Shown here piece by piece: positions 15,786 to 24,828 of a stretch of 64,000 nt of DNA; within the stretch, counting starts at the first letter, position 1, and the number at the start of each line of letters is the position of its first letter. The stretch comes from Roseibium sp. MMSF_3412 (GTDB taxonomy: Bacteria > Pseudomonadota > Alphaproteobacteria > Rhizobiales > Stappiaceae): the NCBI RefSeq assembly GCF_030733265.1, contig NZ_JASHJI010000013.1:102204-166203 (forward strand). Direction: 5' to 3'. A program made the position numbers and the translations under genes. The notes under the pieces are model-generated. The model saw nothing but the letters and a program-made list of their open reading frames with translations. It was not told where the DNA came from and did no database searches.

Positions 15786-18452
15786 ATGGAACTTTTCTTC
15801 CTCCTTCTCCTCGTTGTCCTGATGGCCTTTGCGCTGGGGTCCGGTTTCCCGGTCGCATTCGCACTGCCCGGGTCAGCGATCCTGACGATCGGCATCGCCG
15901 CCGGTTCGGGGTATCTCTTCGCAGGGGATACGGACGCCTTCTTTGCCCATGGCGGCCCCGGGCAATGGCTCAGTGCGGGCGTCACCAATTTCCGGGGCAT
16001 CTACTGGGAGGCCGAGCGCGATACGCTGATCGCCATCCCGTTGTTCGTCTTCATGGGGATCATGCTGCAGCGGTCCAAGATCGCCGAAGATCTTCTGGTC
16101 ACGATGGCACGCCTGTTCGGCCCGGTTCCGGGCGGCCTCGGTATTTCCGTTGTTTTCGTGGGCGCTCTTCTGGCTGCAACGACGGGTATCGTCGGTGCAA
16201 CGGTTGTCGCGATGGGTCTGATTTCGCTGCCGGCCATGCTGCGCAACAACTACTCCGTTCCCCTGGCAACAGGCACGATTGCCGCCTCCGGCACGCTCGG
16301 GCAGATCATTCCGCCATCGATCGTTCTCATTATCCTTGCCGACCAGCTTGCAAGCGCGGTCGATCAGGCGGGCTCGCTGCGACAGACGCTTTACAAGGCC
16401 AGCACCGGCGAATTGTCGATGCCGTCGGATTTCGCGGTGGTGTCCACCAGTGCCGGCGAGATGTTCCTGGGGGCGTTCCTGCCAGGTCTGGTGCTTGTCG
16501 GCCTCTACATGCTGTTCATTCTCGGCTTTGCGCTGATGAACCCGAAAGCCGCGCCGGCTGTTCATGAGGAAGGCACCTTCACGCGCCAGTTCGCGGTCAA
16601 GGTCGTCATCACCCTCGTTCCGCCGCTGGCGCTGATCTTCCTGGTTCTCGGCTCGATCATTGCTGGCATTGCAACGGTCAACCAGGCCGGCGCCATCGGC
16701 GCGGTCGGCGCCATGATCATGGCCGGCTACCGGCTCCGCGACGGCGAGAAGGGAGCTTATTCCCCGGCGATCCTCGCAATCATTGCATTGCTAGGCCTTG
16801 CCGTGGTCATCAGTTTCATCGGTGCGGTCAATATCAAGCTGATCTCAACCAGCCAGGATGTGCTTGGCCTGGTGCTCGCACTGATCGCCGTCTCGCTGCT
16901 TCTGATCGCGATTTTCTGGTCCGGCTGGCGCACGCTCAAGCTTGAAGACACGCTGCGCGGCGTGATGATCGAAACGGCGAAGACGACATCGCTGGTGTTC
17001 ATCATTCTTCTGGGCGCGGCCATGCTGACTTCGGCGTTCCGTGCGTTCGGCGGCGAGGAACTCGTCAAGGACTTCCTGCAAGGGTTGCCCGGCGGTTTCT
17101 GGGCGCAGTTCCTGATCGTCATGCTGGTGATCTTCATCCTCGGCTTCTTCCTCGACTTCATCGAGATCGCCGTGGTTGTCGTGCCCATCGTCGCCCCGAT
17201 CCTGCTGGCGGACCCGTCCGCCAATGTGACGGCTGTCTGGCTCGGCGTGATGATCGGCCTCAACATCCAGACGTCGTTCCTGACGCCGCCTTTCGGGTTT
17301 GCGCTGTTCTACCTTCGCGGCGTTGCGCCGGCGGTGGTCAAGACCATCGACATGTACAAGGGCGTGATCGCGTTCATTGCCCTTCAGCTGGTCGCGCTTG
17401 GTATCGTCGGGTTCTACCCGCAACTGGTAAACTATCTGCCGAACCGGTCGTCGCTTCTGTCCGAAACGGCTCCGCCGCCGAAGAACCCGCGCCTGCAATA
17501 TTGCATGGAAACGCTGGTCTACGAGGACTTCCAGCAGAACGGTGACAGCATTCTTGCCGCCATCGAAAAGGCGGAAGGCGTCGACATGAGCTACCTGCCG
17601 GAAGACCTGCGGGACGATCTTGCCGAAGGCTTTGAAAAGGCCAGGGAGGCGATGCCGCTGATGCTGGCGATCCGCGAGGCTGAAAACGAGGTCGGCAAGG
17701 CTTCGGGTGAATACAAACCCGTCCATGTGGAAGTCAGGGCCCTGGAGCGCGACGCACGCCGGATCGACGAGCGTATCGAAGAGCTGCAGGTGATTGTCGA
17801 CCGGTCCGGGGAAGGTGCGGTCTATACCGTCGAGCAGGGCGAGCGCGCCCTGGCCCGTATCGAGGAACTCAAACAGGAGCATGATGCGATCCTGGCCAAC
17901 ATTCCGGGCAACTGGGAAGAGGTTTATGGGACGTTCTCGACAATCCAGAAAGCGGAAACCACCGCGCGCCAGACCTACCGCCGCACGGTAGATCAGGCCT
18001 ATGAACCGATCCTGGAGGTCAAAGCCATCCTTGCCGATGCCGAGACCGTTGCGGCCTTCGGCCCGGAGCTGGAAGAGCTCAAGGCGCAGGTTGCGCAGCT
18101 GGAGCCGGAAGCGGCGGTTGAAGCCATTGCCGCCATGCGCTCGAAAGTGGGAGAGGCTGAAGGCACCAGCGATATCCGCAAGGGCCTGACAGAAGCGCGC
18201 AAGATCATGCGCAGTCGCGAGCCGAACGCGGAAGCGGCAATCGCGGAAATCGACAACTCGATCGCGGCACTTCAGGCCGACATCGCCTGGCGCCAGAAAG
18301 CGGCGAGCGAGCTGCTGCCGGTGCTGGAGGAATACGATGCTGCGATCGTCAATAATATCGGTCTGAGGCAGCAGGAAAGACTGCCGAACGATATGGCCCT
18401 GGATGTTGCCGGGTGCCTGTCCGGACACAGGGATATTTCCCTGAGCTTCTAA
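15786..18452 (+). CDS. TRAP transporter large permease (DctM) with long C-terminal coiled-coil domain
   Basis: The first 550 or so residues are a DctM-type ion-coupled transporter: many hydrophobic helices, IAIPLFVFMGIMLQRSKIAEDL, GIVGATVVAMGLISLPAML, and TIAASGTLGQIIPPSIVLI, which contains the re-entrant hairpin motif. After LVNYLPNRSS a further 335 residues are soluble and strongly helical, with heptad-like Glu/Ala/Leu patterns (for example ALERDARRIDERIEELQVIV and PELEELKAQVAQLEPEAAVE). Ordinary DctM proteins end near residue 430 and lack this tail. It is a single open frame ending just before a strong terminator, so the extension is real. Its function is unknown. Confidence 0.88.
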   Translation: MELFFLLLLVVLMAFALGSGFPVAFALPGSAILTIGIAAGSGYLFAGDTDAFFAHGGPGQWLSAGVTNFRGIYWEAERDTLIAIPLFVFMGIMLQRSKIAEDLLVTMARLFGPVPGGLGISVVFVGALLAATTGIVGATVVAMGLISLPAMLRNNYSVPLATGTIAASGTLGQIIPPSIVLIILADQLASAVDQAGSLRQTLYKASTGELSMPSDFAVVSTSAGEMFLGAFLPGLVLVGLYMLFILGFALMNPKAAPAVHEEGTFTRQFAVKVVITLVPPLALIFLVLGSIIAGIATVNQAGAIGAVGAMIMAGYRLRDGEKGAYSPAILAIIALLGLAVVISFIGAVNIKLISTSQDVLGLVLALIAVSLLLIAIFWSGWRTLKLEDTLRGVMIETAKTTSLVFIILLGAAMLTSAFRAFGGEELVKDFLQGLPGGFWAQFLIVMLVIFILGFFLDFIEIAVVVVPIVAPILLADPSANVTAVWLGVMIGLNIQTSFLTPPFGFALFYLRGVAPAVVKTIDMYKGVIAFIALQLVALGIVGFYPQLVNYLPNRSSLLSETAPPPKNPRLQYCMETLVYEDFQQNGDSILAAIEKAEGVDMSYLPEDLRDDLAEGFEKAREAMPLMLAIREAENEVGKASGEYKPVHVEVRALERDARRIDERIEELQVIVDRSGEGAVYTVEQGERALARIEELKQEHDAILANIPGNWEEVYGTFSTIQKAETTARQTYRRTVDQAYEPILEVKAILADAETVAAFGPELEELKAQVAQLEPEAAVEAIAAMRSKVGEAEGTSDIRKGLTEARKIMRSREPNAEAAIAEIDNSIAALQADIAWRQKAASELLPVLEEYDAAIVNNIGLRQQERLPNDMALDVAGCLSGHRDISLSF

Positions 18453-18477
18453 AGTGGACCGGGCTTGACTTGAAGCA

Positions 18478-18507
18478 GGCGGGAGGAGCGATCCTCCCGC
18501 CTTTTTT
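18478..18507 (+). terminator. Rho-independent terminator of TRAP operon
   Basis: A 10-bp GC-rich stem (GGCGGGAGGA at 18478-18487, TCCTCCCGCC at 18492-18501) closes a GCGA loop and is followed by six T (18502-18507). It begins 26 bp after the DctM stop codon and separates it from the convergent response-regulator gene. Confidence 0.9.
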
Positions 18508-18585
18508 GTCCCTACAGTTCGAAGAAGCGGCCGTTCGGATCGGGCCACCGTTCCAAAGCAACAAGGCCCGGTGTCCGGCGCAACG

Positions 18586-19317
18586 TCAACTCCAGATCAC
18601 CGCCGTCGCGAACATGTATCCGGACCCGTAGATCGTGCGGATATGCGCGGCCTCGTTCTTGCGGTTGAGCTTCTTGCGCAGCCGCGAAATGCGGACATCG
18701 ATCGACCGGTCGAGACTTTCGTCCCGGCCGCCATGTTCGAGCAGGTAATCCCGGGTCAAAACGCGCTTGGGTGCGCGCAGCAAGGCTTCGAGCAAGGTGG
18801 CTTCGCCGGTCGACAGGAAGGTTTCTTCGCCTTCCGGGGATGTCAGGCAATGGGAGGAGGGACGGTAAGACCAGTCCTCGAACCTGGCGAGATCCACTTC
18901 GCCCTGAGCCGGGGTCCGGTCCGAAGACCGGCGCAGGATCGAGCGTATCCGGGCGACGACTTCACGCGGGTCGAACGGTTTGACGACGTAATCGTCCGCG
19001 CCCAGTTCGAGCCCCATGACCCGGTCCGTCGAATGGCCGCGCGCGGACAGGACGATGATCGGCACCGAAGAAATCCTGCGGATCTCGTTGATCAATGCCA
19101 TGCCTTCCATATCGGGCAGTCCGAGGTCGACAATACAGGCGTCAGGGCTTTCGTTGGCCAGGGCGGCCAGCATGGAGCTGCCGGTGGAAAATGTTTCACC
19201 GGCCATGTCGAAATGCGACATGGCCTCACGCAGGAGCTGGCCGATTTCCGGCTCGTCGTCCACGATGAAAACGGTCAGTTTCGCCGATGGTGCGAAGCTC
19301 TTCTGCAAGACGTTCAC
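18586..19317 (-). CDS. OmpR/PhoB-type response regulator
   Basis: The 243-residue protein has a receiver domain (TVFIVDDEPEIGQLL, phospho-acceptor in CIVDLGLPDMEG, switch lysine in YVVKPFDPREV) and a C-terminal winged helix (LSTGEATLLEALLRAPKRVL, then SLDRSIDVRISRLRKKL). It lies 17 bp downstream of the hybrid PAS kinase and is its likely output partner. The kinase has its own receiver, so the phosphorelay may pass His-Asp and then another His phosphotransfer step not seen here. Target genes are unknown. Confidence 0.92.
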   Translation of the reverse strand: MNVLQKSFAPSAKLTVFIVDDEPEIGQLLREAMSHFDMAGETFSTGSSMLAALANESPDACIVDLGLPDMEGMALINEIRRISSVPIIVLSARGHSTDRVMGLELGADDYVVKPFDPREVVARIRSILRRSSDRTPAQGEVDLARFEDWSYRPSSHCLTSPEGEETFLSTGEATLLEALLRAPKRVLTRDYLLEHGGRDESLDRSIDVRISRLRKKLNRKNEAAHIRTIYGSGYMFATAVIWS

Positions 19318-19334
19318 GCTCCCGCTTGATCAGG

Positions 19335-21341
19335 TCAGATGGGATCAGCATTTGGCTGTTCGATCGATTCCAATTGAACAGCCGATGAATTTCGGAGGAT
19401 CTTCCGGAGCGTCTGCGCCAGCTGATCGTCGGTGAAAGGTTTCGCCAGGACCGGGAACTGGCAGTCCTGTTCGTTGCCCGCAAGGTCGGACCAGTCCGCA
19501 TAGCCCGACATCAGGGCGATGCCCAGGTCCTTGCGCTCCCGCCGGATTTCCCGCGCAAGCATCAACCCGTTCATCTGGCCCGGCATGATGATGTCACTGA
19601 GAACCGCCCTGAGTTCAGGAAGATCGAGGGCAAGAACGCGCGCATCGTCGGCGCTTTCGGCCCTCAGCACAGCGTAACCCAGGTTCTGCAATTGGTCCGT
19701 GACCGCGTTTGCAACGTCAGGGTCGTCTTCGACAAGAAGCAGAAGTTCACCCTGGCCGCGCTTCAGATCGCCATCGCCGCTCACCTTGCCATCGGTGTTT
19801 CGGGATGCGGCGACCCTGCGATAGGGGAGATACAGCGTCAGGCAGGTCCCTTTTCCCGGTTTGCTTTCAACCGTGACAGCGCCTCCGGATTGGCGAATGA
19901 AGCCGTAAACCATGGAAAGACCAAGGCCGCTGCCGGTTCCGAAGGCCTTGGTGGTGAAAAAAGGCTCGAACACCTTGAGGCGGATCTCTTCGTCCATGCC
20001 ATTTCCCGTGTCGGTCACGGTGATCCTGGAGAAACGGCCGGAAGCGACGCCAAGGTCGTCCGCCTCGCGCTTTTCGACGAAGGTCTCGCTCAGGGCAATC
20101 TGAAGGGTGCCGCCATCCGGCATGGCGTCGCGGGCATTGAACGCCAGGTTGATCAACGCGGTTTCCATCTGTGTCGGGTCGATGCAGGCTCCGATGCTGC
20201 GGTCGGCCACCTCTGTTTCAAGCCGGATGGAGGAGGGGAGAGAGCCGTCCAGAAGGCTCCCCGCATTGCACACGAGTGTTGCCAGCGACACGGTCTGCGG
20301 ATCTATCGCCTTGCCGCGGCTGAAGGCAAGAAGACGCTGAATGAGATCCGAACCCCGCTTCGTGGCTTCAAGAACCGGTTCCAGCTTCCGGTCCACATCC
20401 GCCTTTTCAAGCGGAGCTTCCATCCGGCTGATCGAGAGCAGGTTGCCCATCAGGATCGCCAGCAGATTGTTGAAGTCGTGGGCGAGACCGCCGGTCAACT
20501 TGCCGACGGCATCCATGCGCTGGGACTGAACCAGCGTGGCTTCGGCCTGCTTCTGATCGGTCGCATCGAGTGACAGGACGAAGATCCCGAGCGTCCGTCC
20601 GTCCGCAGTCATGTCGGGAATGAGCGTGGATCGCATATAGGCCTTGGTTCCGTCGGGCCGCATGCGCTCATATTCGTAACTGACGGCATTTCCCCTGAAA
20701 GCGTGGTCGATATGCGGTTCGAGCTCGGCAAAAAGGTCCGCGCCGACGACTTCTGCGGCCGCACGACCAGCGATGGAGGCGACCGAGTGGCCGAACCAGT
20801 CCGCATAGCGGCGGTTGGCAAAACGGAAAACCGGGCCGGGCGACAGATAGGCGATGAGGGCGGGAATGTTGTCGGTGACGAGCCGCAGCCAGTCCTCGCT
20901 CTGTTGCAGGGCGCGTGTGCGTTCCTCAACGGTGCGCTCCAGCTTTTCCTGCTTTTTTCGTTCCTCGGTTACATCGGAATAGATCGTGACGAAGCCGCCC
21001 TGAGGCAGCGGGGTGCCGGAGACGGCAATGATCTGGCCGTTGGGGCGCACGCGTTCGAAGTAGTGCGGCTCGAACAGCCTGGCACGTTCGATCCGGCGGG
21101 CGATCTTGCCTTCGATGTCGCCCTGGCCATATTCACCGCGCTCCGCATTCACGCGGATAAAGGCTTCCAGATGCGAGCCGCGCCGGATGATGTCCTCCGG
21201 CATGTCAAGCATGTCGGACAGACCGCGGTTCCAGGCGACCAGCCTGAGGTCGCTGTCGAACACGGTGAAGCCCTGATTGATGTGATCGAGCGCAGCCTGC
21301 ATCAGATCAAGCTGCGCCTTCAAGTGCTGCGTCTCCTCCAT
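19335..21341 (-). CDS. Hybrid PAS histidine kinase with C-terminal receiver
   Basis: The 669-residue cytosolic sensor starts with a PAS_7 domain (residues 1-125; HINQGFTVFDSDLRLVAWNR), then a coiled linker and a second PAS/PAC domain (about 155-275; TLIPDMTADGRTLGIFVLSLD). The HisKA box LTGGLAHDFNNLLAILMGNL follows, then an HATPase domain with NLAFNARDAMPDGG and GTGSGLGLSMVYGF, and a receiver from about residue 545 (LLLVEDDPDVANAV, LSDIIMPGQMNG). The frame stays open upstream to 21581, but those 80 residues would be encoded mostly by MITE copy B. The ATG at 21341, giving MEETQHLKAQLD, is the correct start. No membrane helices are seen, so the signal is intracellular. Confidence 0.92.
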   Translation of the reverse strand: MEETQHLKAQLDLMQAALDHINQGFTVFDSDLRLVAWNRGLSDMLDMPEDIIRRGSHLEAFIRVNAERGEYGQGDIEGKIARRIERARLFEPHYFERVRPNGQIIAVSGTPLPQGGFVTIYSDVTEERKKQEKLERTVEERTRALQQSEDWLRLVTDNIPALIAYLSPGPVFRFANRRYADWFGHSVASIAGRAAAEVVGADLFAELEPHIDHAFRGNAVSYEYERMRPDGTKAYMRSTLIPDMTADGRTLGIFVLSLDATDQKQAEATLVQSQRMDAVGKLTGGLAHDFNNLLAILMGNLLSISRMEAPLEKADVDRKLEPVLEATKRGSDLIQRLLAFSRGKAIDPQTVSLATLVCNAGSLLDGSLPSSIRLETEVADRSIGACIDPTQMETALINLAFNARDAMPDGGTLQIALSETFVEKREADDLGVASGRFSRITVTDTGNGMDEEIRLKVFEPFFTTKAFGTGSGLGLSMVYGFIRQSGGAVTVESKPGKGTCLTLYLPYRRVAASRNTDGKVSGDGDLKRGQGELLLLVEDDPDVANAVTDQLQNLGYAVLRAESADDARVLALDLPELRAVLSDIIMPGQMNGLMLAREIRRERKDLGIALMSGYADWSDLAGNEQDCQFPVLAKPFTDDQLAQTLRKILRNSSAVQLESIEQPNADPI

Positions 21342-21393
21342 ACGGGCAAGACTATACCAACCACCGCGTTTGAGAAGCTGCCTTATCGGACTA

Positions 21394-21657
21394 GGGTACG
21401 GACCCATAAATGACGCCGATTTGGCGGCAGAAATGGCAAAATCTCGGGAGGAAGCGTGTGCGGAGCGGGCTTTTTGCCCGGTCAAGCGCGGTGACGCTGC
21501 GAGGAGAGGCCATTTTGCCGTCCTTCGGATTTGGCCGTTTTGGCGATCCGCCACGTCGCGAAAGGCTCGAAAATGAACCACATTTCCTGCGCTTTCACTT
21601 CTCGCAGTTAGTCAAAACGATCCAAACCAAATCGGCGTCATTTATGGGTCCGTACCC
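21394..21657. mobile_element. 264-bp MITE-like element, copy B
   Basis: The terminal inverted repeats are perfect for about 31 bp, starting GGGTACGGACCCATAAATG and continuing ACGCCGATTTGG at both ends. The element is flanked by TA on each side (CTA before, TAG after), as expected for a TA target-site duplication. It is the same length as copy A, and the interior has no transposase. It sits 52 bp upstream of the hybrid kinase start codon and 78 bp from the hisI stop, so it probably separates that kinase from its original promoter or supplies a new one. TA duplications occur in the IS630/Tc1 group and some IS5 subgroups, and the parent element cannot be named from here. Confidence 0.9.
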
Positions 21658-21735
21658 TAGCGGCGCTATGTCGTAGTGGTGCGCGAAACCGACCGGCGCT
21701 CTTGCCTGTCGGTACTGCACGCTGACGCGCGGTTT

Positions 21736-22212
21736 TTACAACTGCGTCGGGTTCGGTGCATCGCCGTAGACTTCCTTTGGGTCAAAAGCCTTCCCGGTTT
21801 CCGTGAAGTTGAGCTCGACCGGGCTGTCTTCCGTCCCGGTGGGGACCGCGCGGTAAAAACACGAGCGGTAGCCGACGTGACAGCTGGCACCGCCATCAAC
21901 GGCAACACGCAGCCAGACTGCGTCCTGATCGTCGTCAATCCGCATTTCGACCACCTTCTGGACAAGCCCGCTGGTGGCCCCCTTGTGCCAGAGGCACCTG
22001 CGGCTGCGGCTCCAGTAGTGGGCCTCGCCCGTGCGGATCGTCCGCAGCAGGGCCTCCTCGTTCATCACGCCCATCATGAGAACGTCCCCGTTTCCGGCAT
22101 CCGTGGTTACGACCGGCAACAGACCGTTCGCGTCGAATTTCGGCGCAAGAATATTGCCCTCTTCAACCTGTTCAACAGTCTCGCGGGGTGCGAAAGGTTT
22201 CTGCCCGGCCAT
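21736..22212 (-). CDS. hisI: Phosphoribosyl-AMP cyclohydrolase
   Basis: HisI opens the ring of phosphoribosyl-AMP in histidine synthesis. The 158-residue protein shows the family pattern [37 protein letters not shown] and [15 protein letters not shown], with zinc-ligand cysteines C111 and C118. The third usual cysteine sits in a DCD segment (so read in E. coli HisI), and here that segment is DDD (residues 93-95), so one zinc ligand may be replaced by Asp. The start is ATG at 22212, whose A overlaps the folE stop (TGATG). A longer reading from 22350 would overlap folE and is not used. Translational coupling to folE is likely. Confidence 0.88.
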   Translation of the reverse strand: MAGQKPFAPRETVEQVEEGNILAPKFDANGLLPVVTTDAGNGDVLMMGVMNEEALLRTIRTGEAHYWSRSRRCLWHKGATSGLVQKVVEMRIDDDQDAVWLRVAVDGGASCHVGYRSCFYRAVPTGTEDSPVELNFTETGKAFDPKEVYGDAPNPTQL

Positions 22213-22850
22213 CACGCAAATCCTTCCTTTGAGACAGGGACCGAAGACAGAAAGTCCCTCCTGAGTTCCCGGTCTGTCTGAAATTCTCCGAGAAGCTTCC
22301 GCGTCAGCATGGAGACGCCGGGCTTCCTGATACCCCTGGTGGTCATGCACATATGCGAGGCTTCAATGACAACCGCGACACCGCGGGGCTGCAGCACGTC
22401 CTGGATGGTGTCAGCGATCTGGGATGTCAGCGTTTCCTGGATCTGCAGACGTTTTGCATAGACTTCGACCACGCGCGCCAGCTTGCTGATGCCGACCACG
22501 CGATTTGCCGGAAGATAGGCCACGTGTATTTTGCCGATGATCGGCACGATGTGATGTTCGCAATGCGATTCCAGCCGCATGTTCCGGAGCGCGATCAGAT
22601 CGTCATAACCGTTCGTCTCTTCGAATGTGCGGGCAAGCAGCTCCGCCGGATCGATCCTGTAGCCCTCGAAAAACTCTTCGTAGGCGCGTGCAACGCGGGC
22701 AGGTGTGTCAACCAGTCCCTCGCGGTCTGGATCATCGCCGCTCCATTCCAGAAGTACACGAACCGCCGCCTCGGCGTCCTCACGCGAAGGCCGCAATCCG
22801 TGTTCCTTGCGATACTCTGCCATGGCCGCAACACTCGCAGCATAAGTCAT
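22212..22850 (-). CDS. folE: GTP cyclohydrolase I (zinc-dependent FolE type)
   Basis: FolE makes dihydroneopterin triphosphate from GTP, the entry to folate and pterins. The 212-residue protein carries the zinc ligands C97 and H100 in ESHCEHH and C168 in SHMCMTTRG, plus the signature [21 protein letters not shown]. It is therefore the zinc enzyme, not the metal-promiscuous FolE2. It is cotranscribed with hisI and divergent from the NTF2-like/COG0523 operon. The shared upstream region holds a TATAACAT-cored box at 23033-23050 that might act on either direction. Confidence 0.93.
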   Translation of the reverse strand: MTYAASVAAMAEYRKEHGLRPSREDAEAAVRVLLEWSGDDPDREGLVDTPARVARAYEEFFEGYRIDPAELLARTFEETNGYDDLIALRNMRLESHCEHHIVPIIGKIHVAYLPANRVVGISKLARVVEVYAKRLQIQETLTSQIADTIQDVLQPRGVAVVIEASHMCMTTRGIRKPGVSMLTRKLLGEFQTDRELRRDFLSSVPVSKEGFA

Positions 22851-23032
22851 ACTCTTCGAAACCTCTGTCGTTGAATTTCAAGCTGAACTGCATCGTCTTT
22901 GCACAGTCCCCTGACGCCGGTTGCAGCCATGATCCGTAAACCGTGACCCGATCCCTGTGGGAATGACCGCTCCAGGTGGTGACGTTGCCGGTTTGTCTCA
23001 ACAACAAACCTGCGCGTCCTTGATTTGGACAT

Positions 23033-23050
23033 GATACGATATAACATAAC
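23033..23050. promoter_or_regulatory. Candidate Zur-like box, site 1
   Basis: The 18-mer GATACGATATAACATAAC lies between divergent folE and the NTF2-like/COG0523 operon. It shares 13 of 18 positions in register with site 2 at 27481-27498, including the TATAACAT core and AC flanks. The extended 23-mer (to 23055) agrees with the proteobacterial Zur consensus (GAAATGTTATA, one base, then its inverse) at about 16 of 22 positions as I remember that consensus. Regulation by Zur is inference. Confidence 0.5.
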
Positions 23051-23096
23051 AAATCAAGATTGAAATGGGGCTGAAGACCGATCGGCGCCGAACACG

Positions 23097-23591
23097 ATGC
23101 CGAGTGGCATGTCGTTTTGCAGCAGATTTCTTCATATCCGGGACGACGTAGAAGACAAGGGGCAGCTCTTGGGACATGATCCGGCAAAACATACGCCACG
23201 GCCTGACACAGGTTGCACGGACGTGGCGCGCGCAACGTTGATACGGTGGACGGAAGAAGTCGCCGCCGGACGTCTGGACGCAATCCTGCAGCTTTATGCA
23301 CCTGATGCGATCCTCGTGCCGACACTGTCCAACGAGATCGTCGACACCGAGGATGGCCGCCGCCGCTATTTCGAGTTCTTCCTGTCGGATGGACACCCGA
23401 CCTGTACGGTCAAAAGTGAACAATGCCGGACCGGTCAGAAACTTGGCACCATCACCATCGGCGGGATCTATTCATTTCGTTTTCCAAGATCGACGGGCGA
23501 GGAAATCGTTCCGGCCCGGTTCCTGTTCACCTTCGAGGAGTTCAATGCGGGCTGGCTGATCACCGGGCATCATTCCTCCCGCTGCGTTTGA
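23097..23591 (+). CDS. NTF2-like (SgcJ/EcaC-type) protein
   Basis: The C-terminal 115 residues form an NTF2-like cone domain: LIRWTEEVAAGRLDAILQLY, APDAILVPTL, then ARFLFTFEEFNAGWLITGHH with the usual terminal histidines. The first 45 residues look non-homologous and may be an over-extended start. A GTG or TTG near 23220 would give a compact NTF2 protein, so the start is uncertain. It is the first gene of a run into two COG0523 GTPases (7-bp gap, then a 4-bp overlap). Members of this fold are enzymes or small-ligand binders, and nothing here fixes a function. Confidence 0.7.
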   Translation: MPSGMSFCSRFLHIRDDVEDKGQLLGHDPAKHTPRPDTGCTDVARATLIRWTEEVAAGRLDAILQLYAPDAILVPTLSNEIVDTEDGRRRYFEFFLSDGHPTCTVKSEQCRTGQKLGTITIGGIYSFRFPRSTGEEIVPARFLFTFEEFNAGWLITGHHSSRCV

Positions 23592-23598
23592 AACCTTC

Positions 23599-24828
23599 AT
23601 GGAACAGCAATCCCCATCCAAAAACCGGCAAGCGGGCAATCCAGGGGTCATGGATTTCCCGAACCGCATACCTGTCTTCCTGCTGAGCGGCTTTCTCGGT
23701 TCGGGAAAGTCGACTTTGCTGAATGCGTTCCTGAACGATCCCGGCGTTCGGGACACAGCCGTTGTCATCAACGAATTCGGGGATGTACCCGTTGACCATC
23801 TGCTCGTTCGCAAGGGCGAAACGACGATCAGCCAAGTTTCAACGGGATGCCTGTGCTGTTCTGATACGACCGACATCCGCAAAACACTCGACGATCTTCA
23901 AAGTGCCGCGCAGGCGGGGCTTACGGCAGGTTTTACCCGCGTCATTGTCGAGATGAGCGGCCTCGGAGATCCGGCACCACTGGTCAATGCGCTTTCGCCA
24001 GAAAAGACCGGAACCGGGCAAGTTAAAGGCAACACCAGCGCGCCGGAGTATTATCTGGCCGGTGTCGTGACCCTGTTCGACGTGGTCGAGGGAGCCAGTT
24101 CCCTCGAGAACCATTTCGAGGCATTGAAACAGATCGCTTTCGCGGACCGTATCGTCGTGACGAAAACAGACGTTGCGCGGGAGCTTGAGGGGCCGCAGGA
24201 CTTTGGACTGCTGTCGCAGGAACTGCGGGCACTCAATACAAGTGCCGACATCATCGACCGCCGGGAGGTCGCGTTTTCCTCGCTTTTTTCGCCCCGGCCA
24301 TACGCTGTCGTGGATCAAGGCGAAGATGTTGTCGGCTGGTTGGCGCTTGAAGCCGCAATGGCCCACGAAGCCGGTCACGACACCCGTTCGGAGGAGCCGC
24401 AGGGCGAGTCGAGACACGGTGCGGGCATTCGCACCTTCAGCATCGTGAGTGAAACGCCGTTGTCGGAAGAACGGTTTCACCGGTTTCTTGCCCTGCTTCA
24501 GAATTCGGCCGGTCAGCGGCTGTTGCGCGTCAAGGGGATCATTGCCAGCCGGGACCGTCCCGAGGAACCGCTGATCGTGCACGCGGTTCAGCACAGCGTG
24601 TCCGATCCGGTCCGTCTCGCCCAATGGCCTGACAGCGACCGCCGGACACGGCTTGTGTTCATCACGAATGGTATCGACCCCGATCCGGTGCGGGAACTGT
24701 TCACCGCCGTTGTCGACACCAGTCCCATTTCGCTCACGGCATTTTTGAAAAAGGCCGGGCCGGCCTTTGTCGGCTTGATCCTGCGCAGTGTTTCCAACCT
24801 CACCCGTCCATCACGGAGGTCACAATGA
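23599..24828 (+). CDS. COG0523/CobW-family GTPase, divergent subgroup
   Basis: The 409-residue G3E GTPase has the P-loop [13 protein letters not shown], the metal motif [10 protein letters not shown] (CxCC), the Walker B-like [12 protein letters not shown], the specificity motif TKTDVA, and a CobW_C domain from about residue 275 ([20 protein letters not shown]). It lacks a long His tract but has scattered histidines at 245-262. It is clearly different from the paralogous pair at 2602 and 24825. It overlaps the next COG0523 gene by 4 bp (ATGA), so the two are translationally coupled. A zinc role is inferred from the neighbourhood. Confidence 0.9.
   Translation: MEQQSPSKNRQAGNPGVMDFPNRIPVFLLSGFLGSGKSTLLNAFLNDPGVRDTAVVINEFGDVPVDHLLVRKGETTISQVSTGCLCCSDTTDIRKTLDDLQSAAQAGLTAGFTRVIVEMSGLGDPAPLVNALSPEKTGTGQVKGNTSAPEYYLAGVVTLFDVVEGASSLENHFEALKQIAFADRIVVTKTDVARELEGPQDFGLLSQELRALNTSADIIDRREVAFSSLFSPRPYAVVDQGEDVVGWLALEAAMAHEAGHDTRSEEPQGESRHGAGIRTFSIVSETPLSEERFHRFLALLQNSAGQRLLRVKGIIASRDRPEEPLIVHAVQHSVSDPVRLAQWPDSDRRTRLVFITNGIDPDPVRELFTAVVDTSPISLTAFLKKAGPAFVGLILRSVSNLTRPSRRSQ

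Noticed and set aside
16845..18548. 567-codon minus-strand frame opposite the DctM tail
   Set aside because: It is antisense of the coiled-coil coding region, crosses the terminator at 18478, and has no family resemblance.
21342..21581. N-terminal extension of the hybrid kinase
   Set aside because: The 80 codons come mostly from MITE copy B. PAS homology begins at the ATG at 21341.
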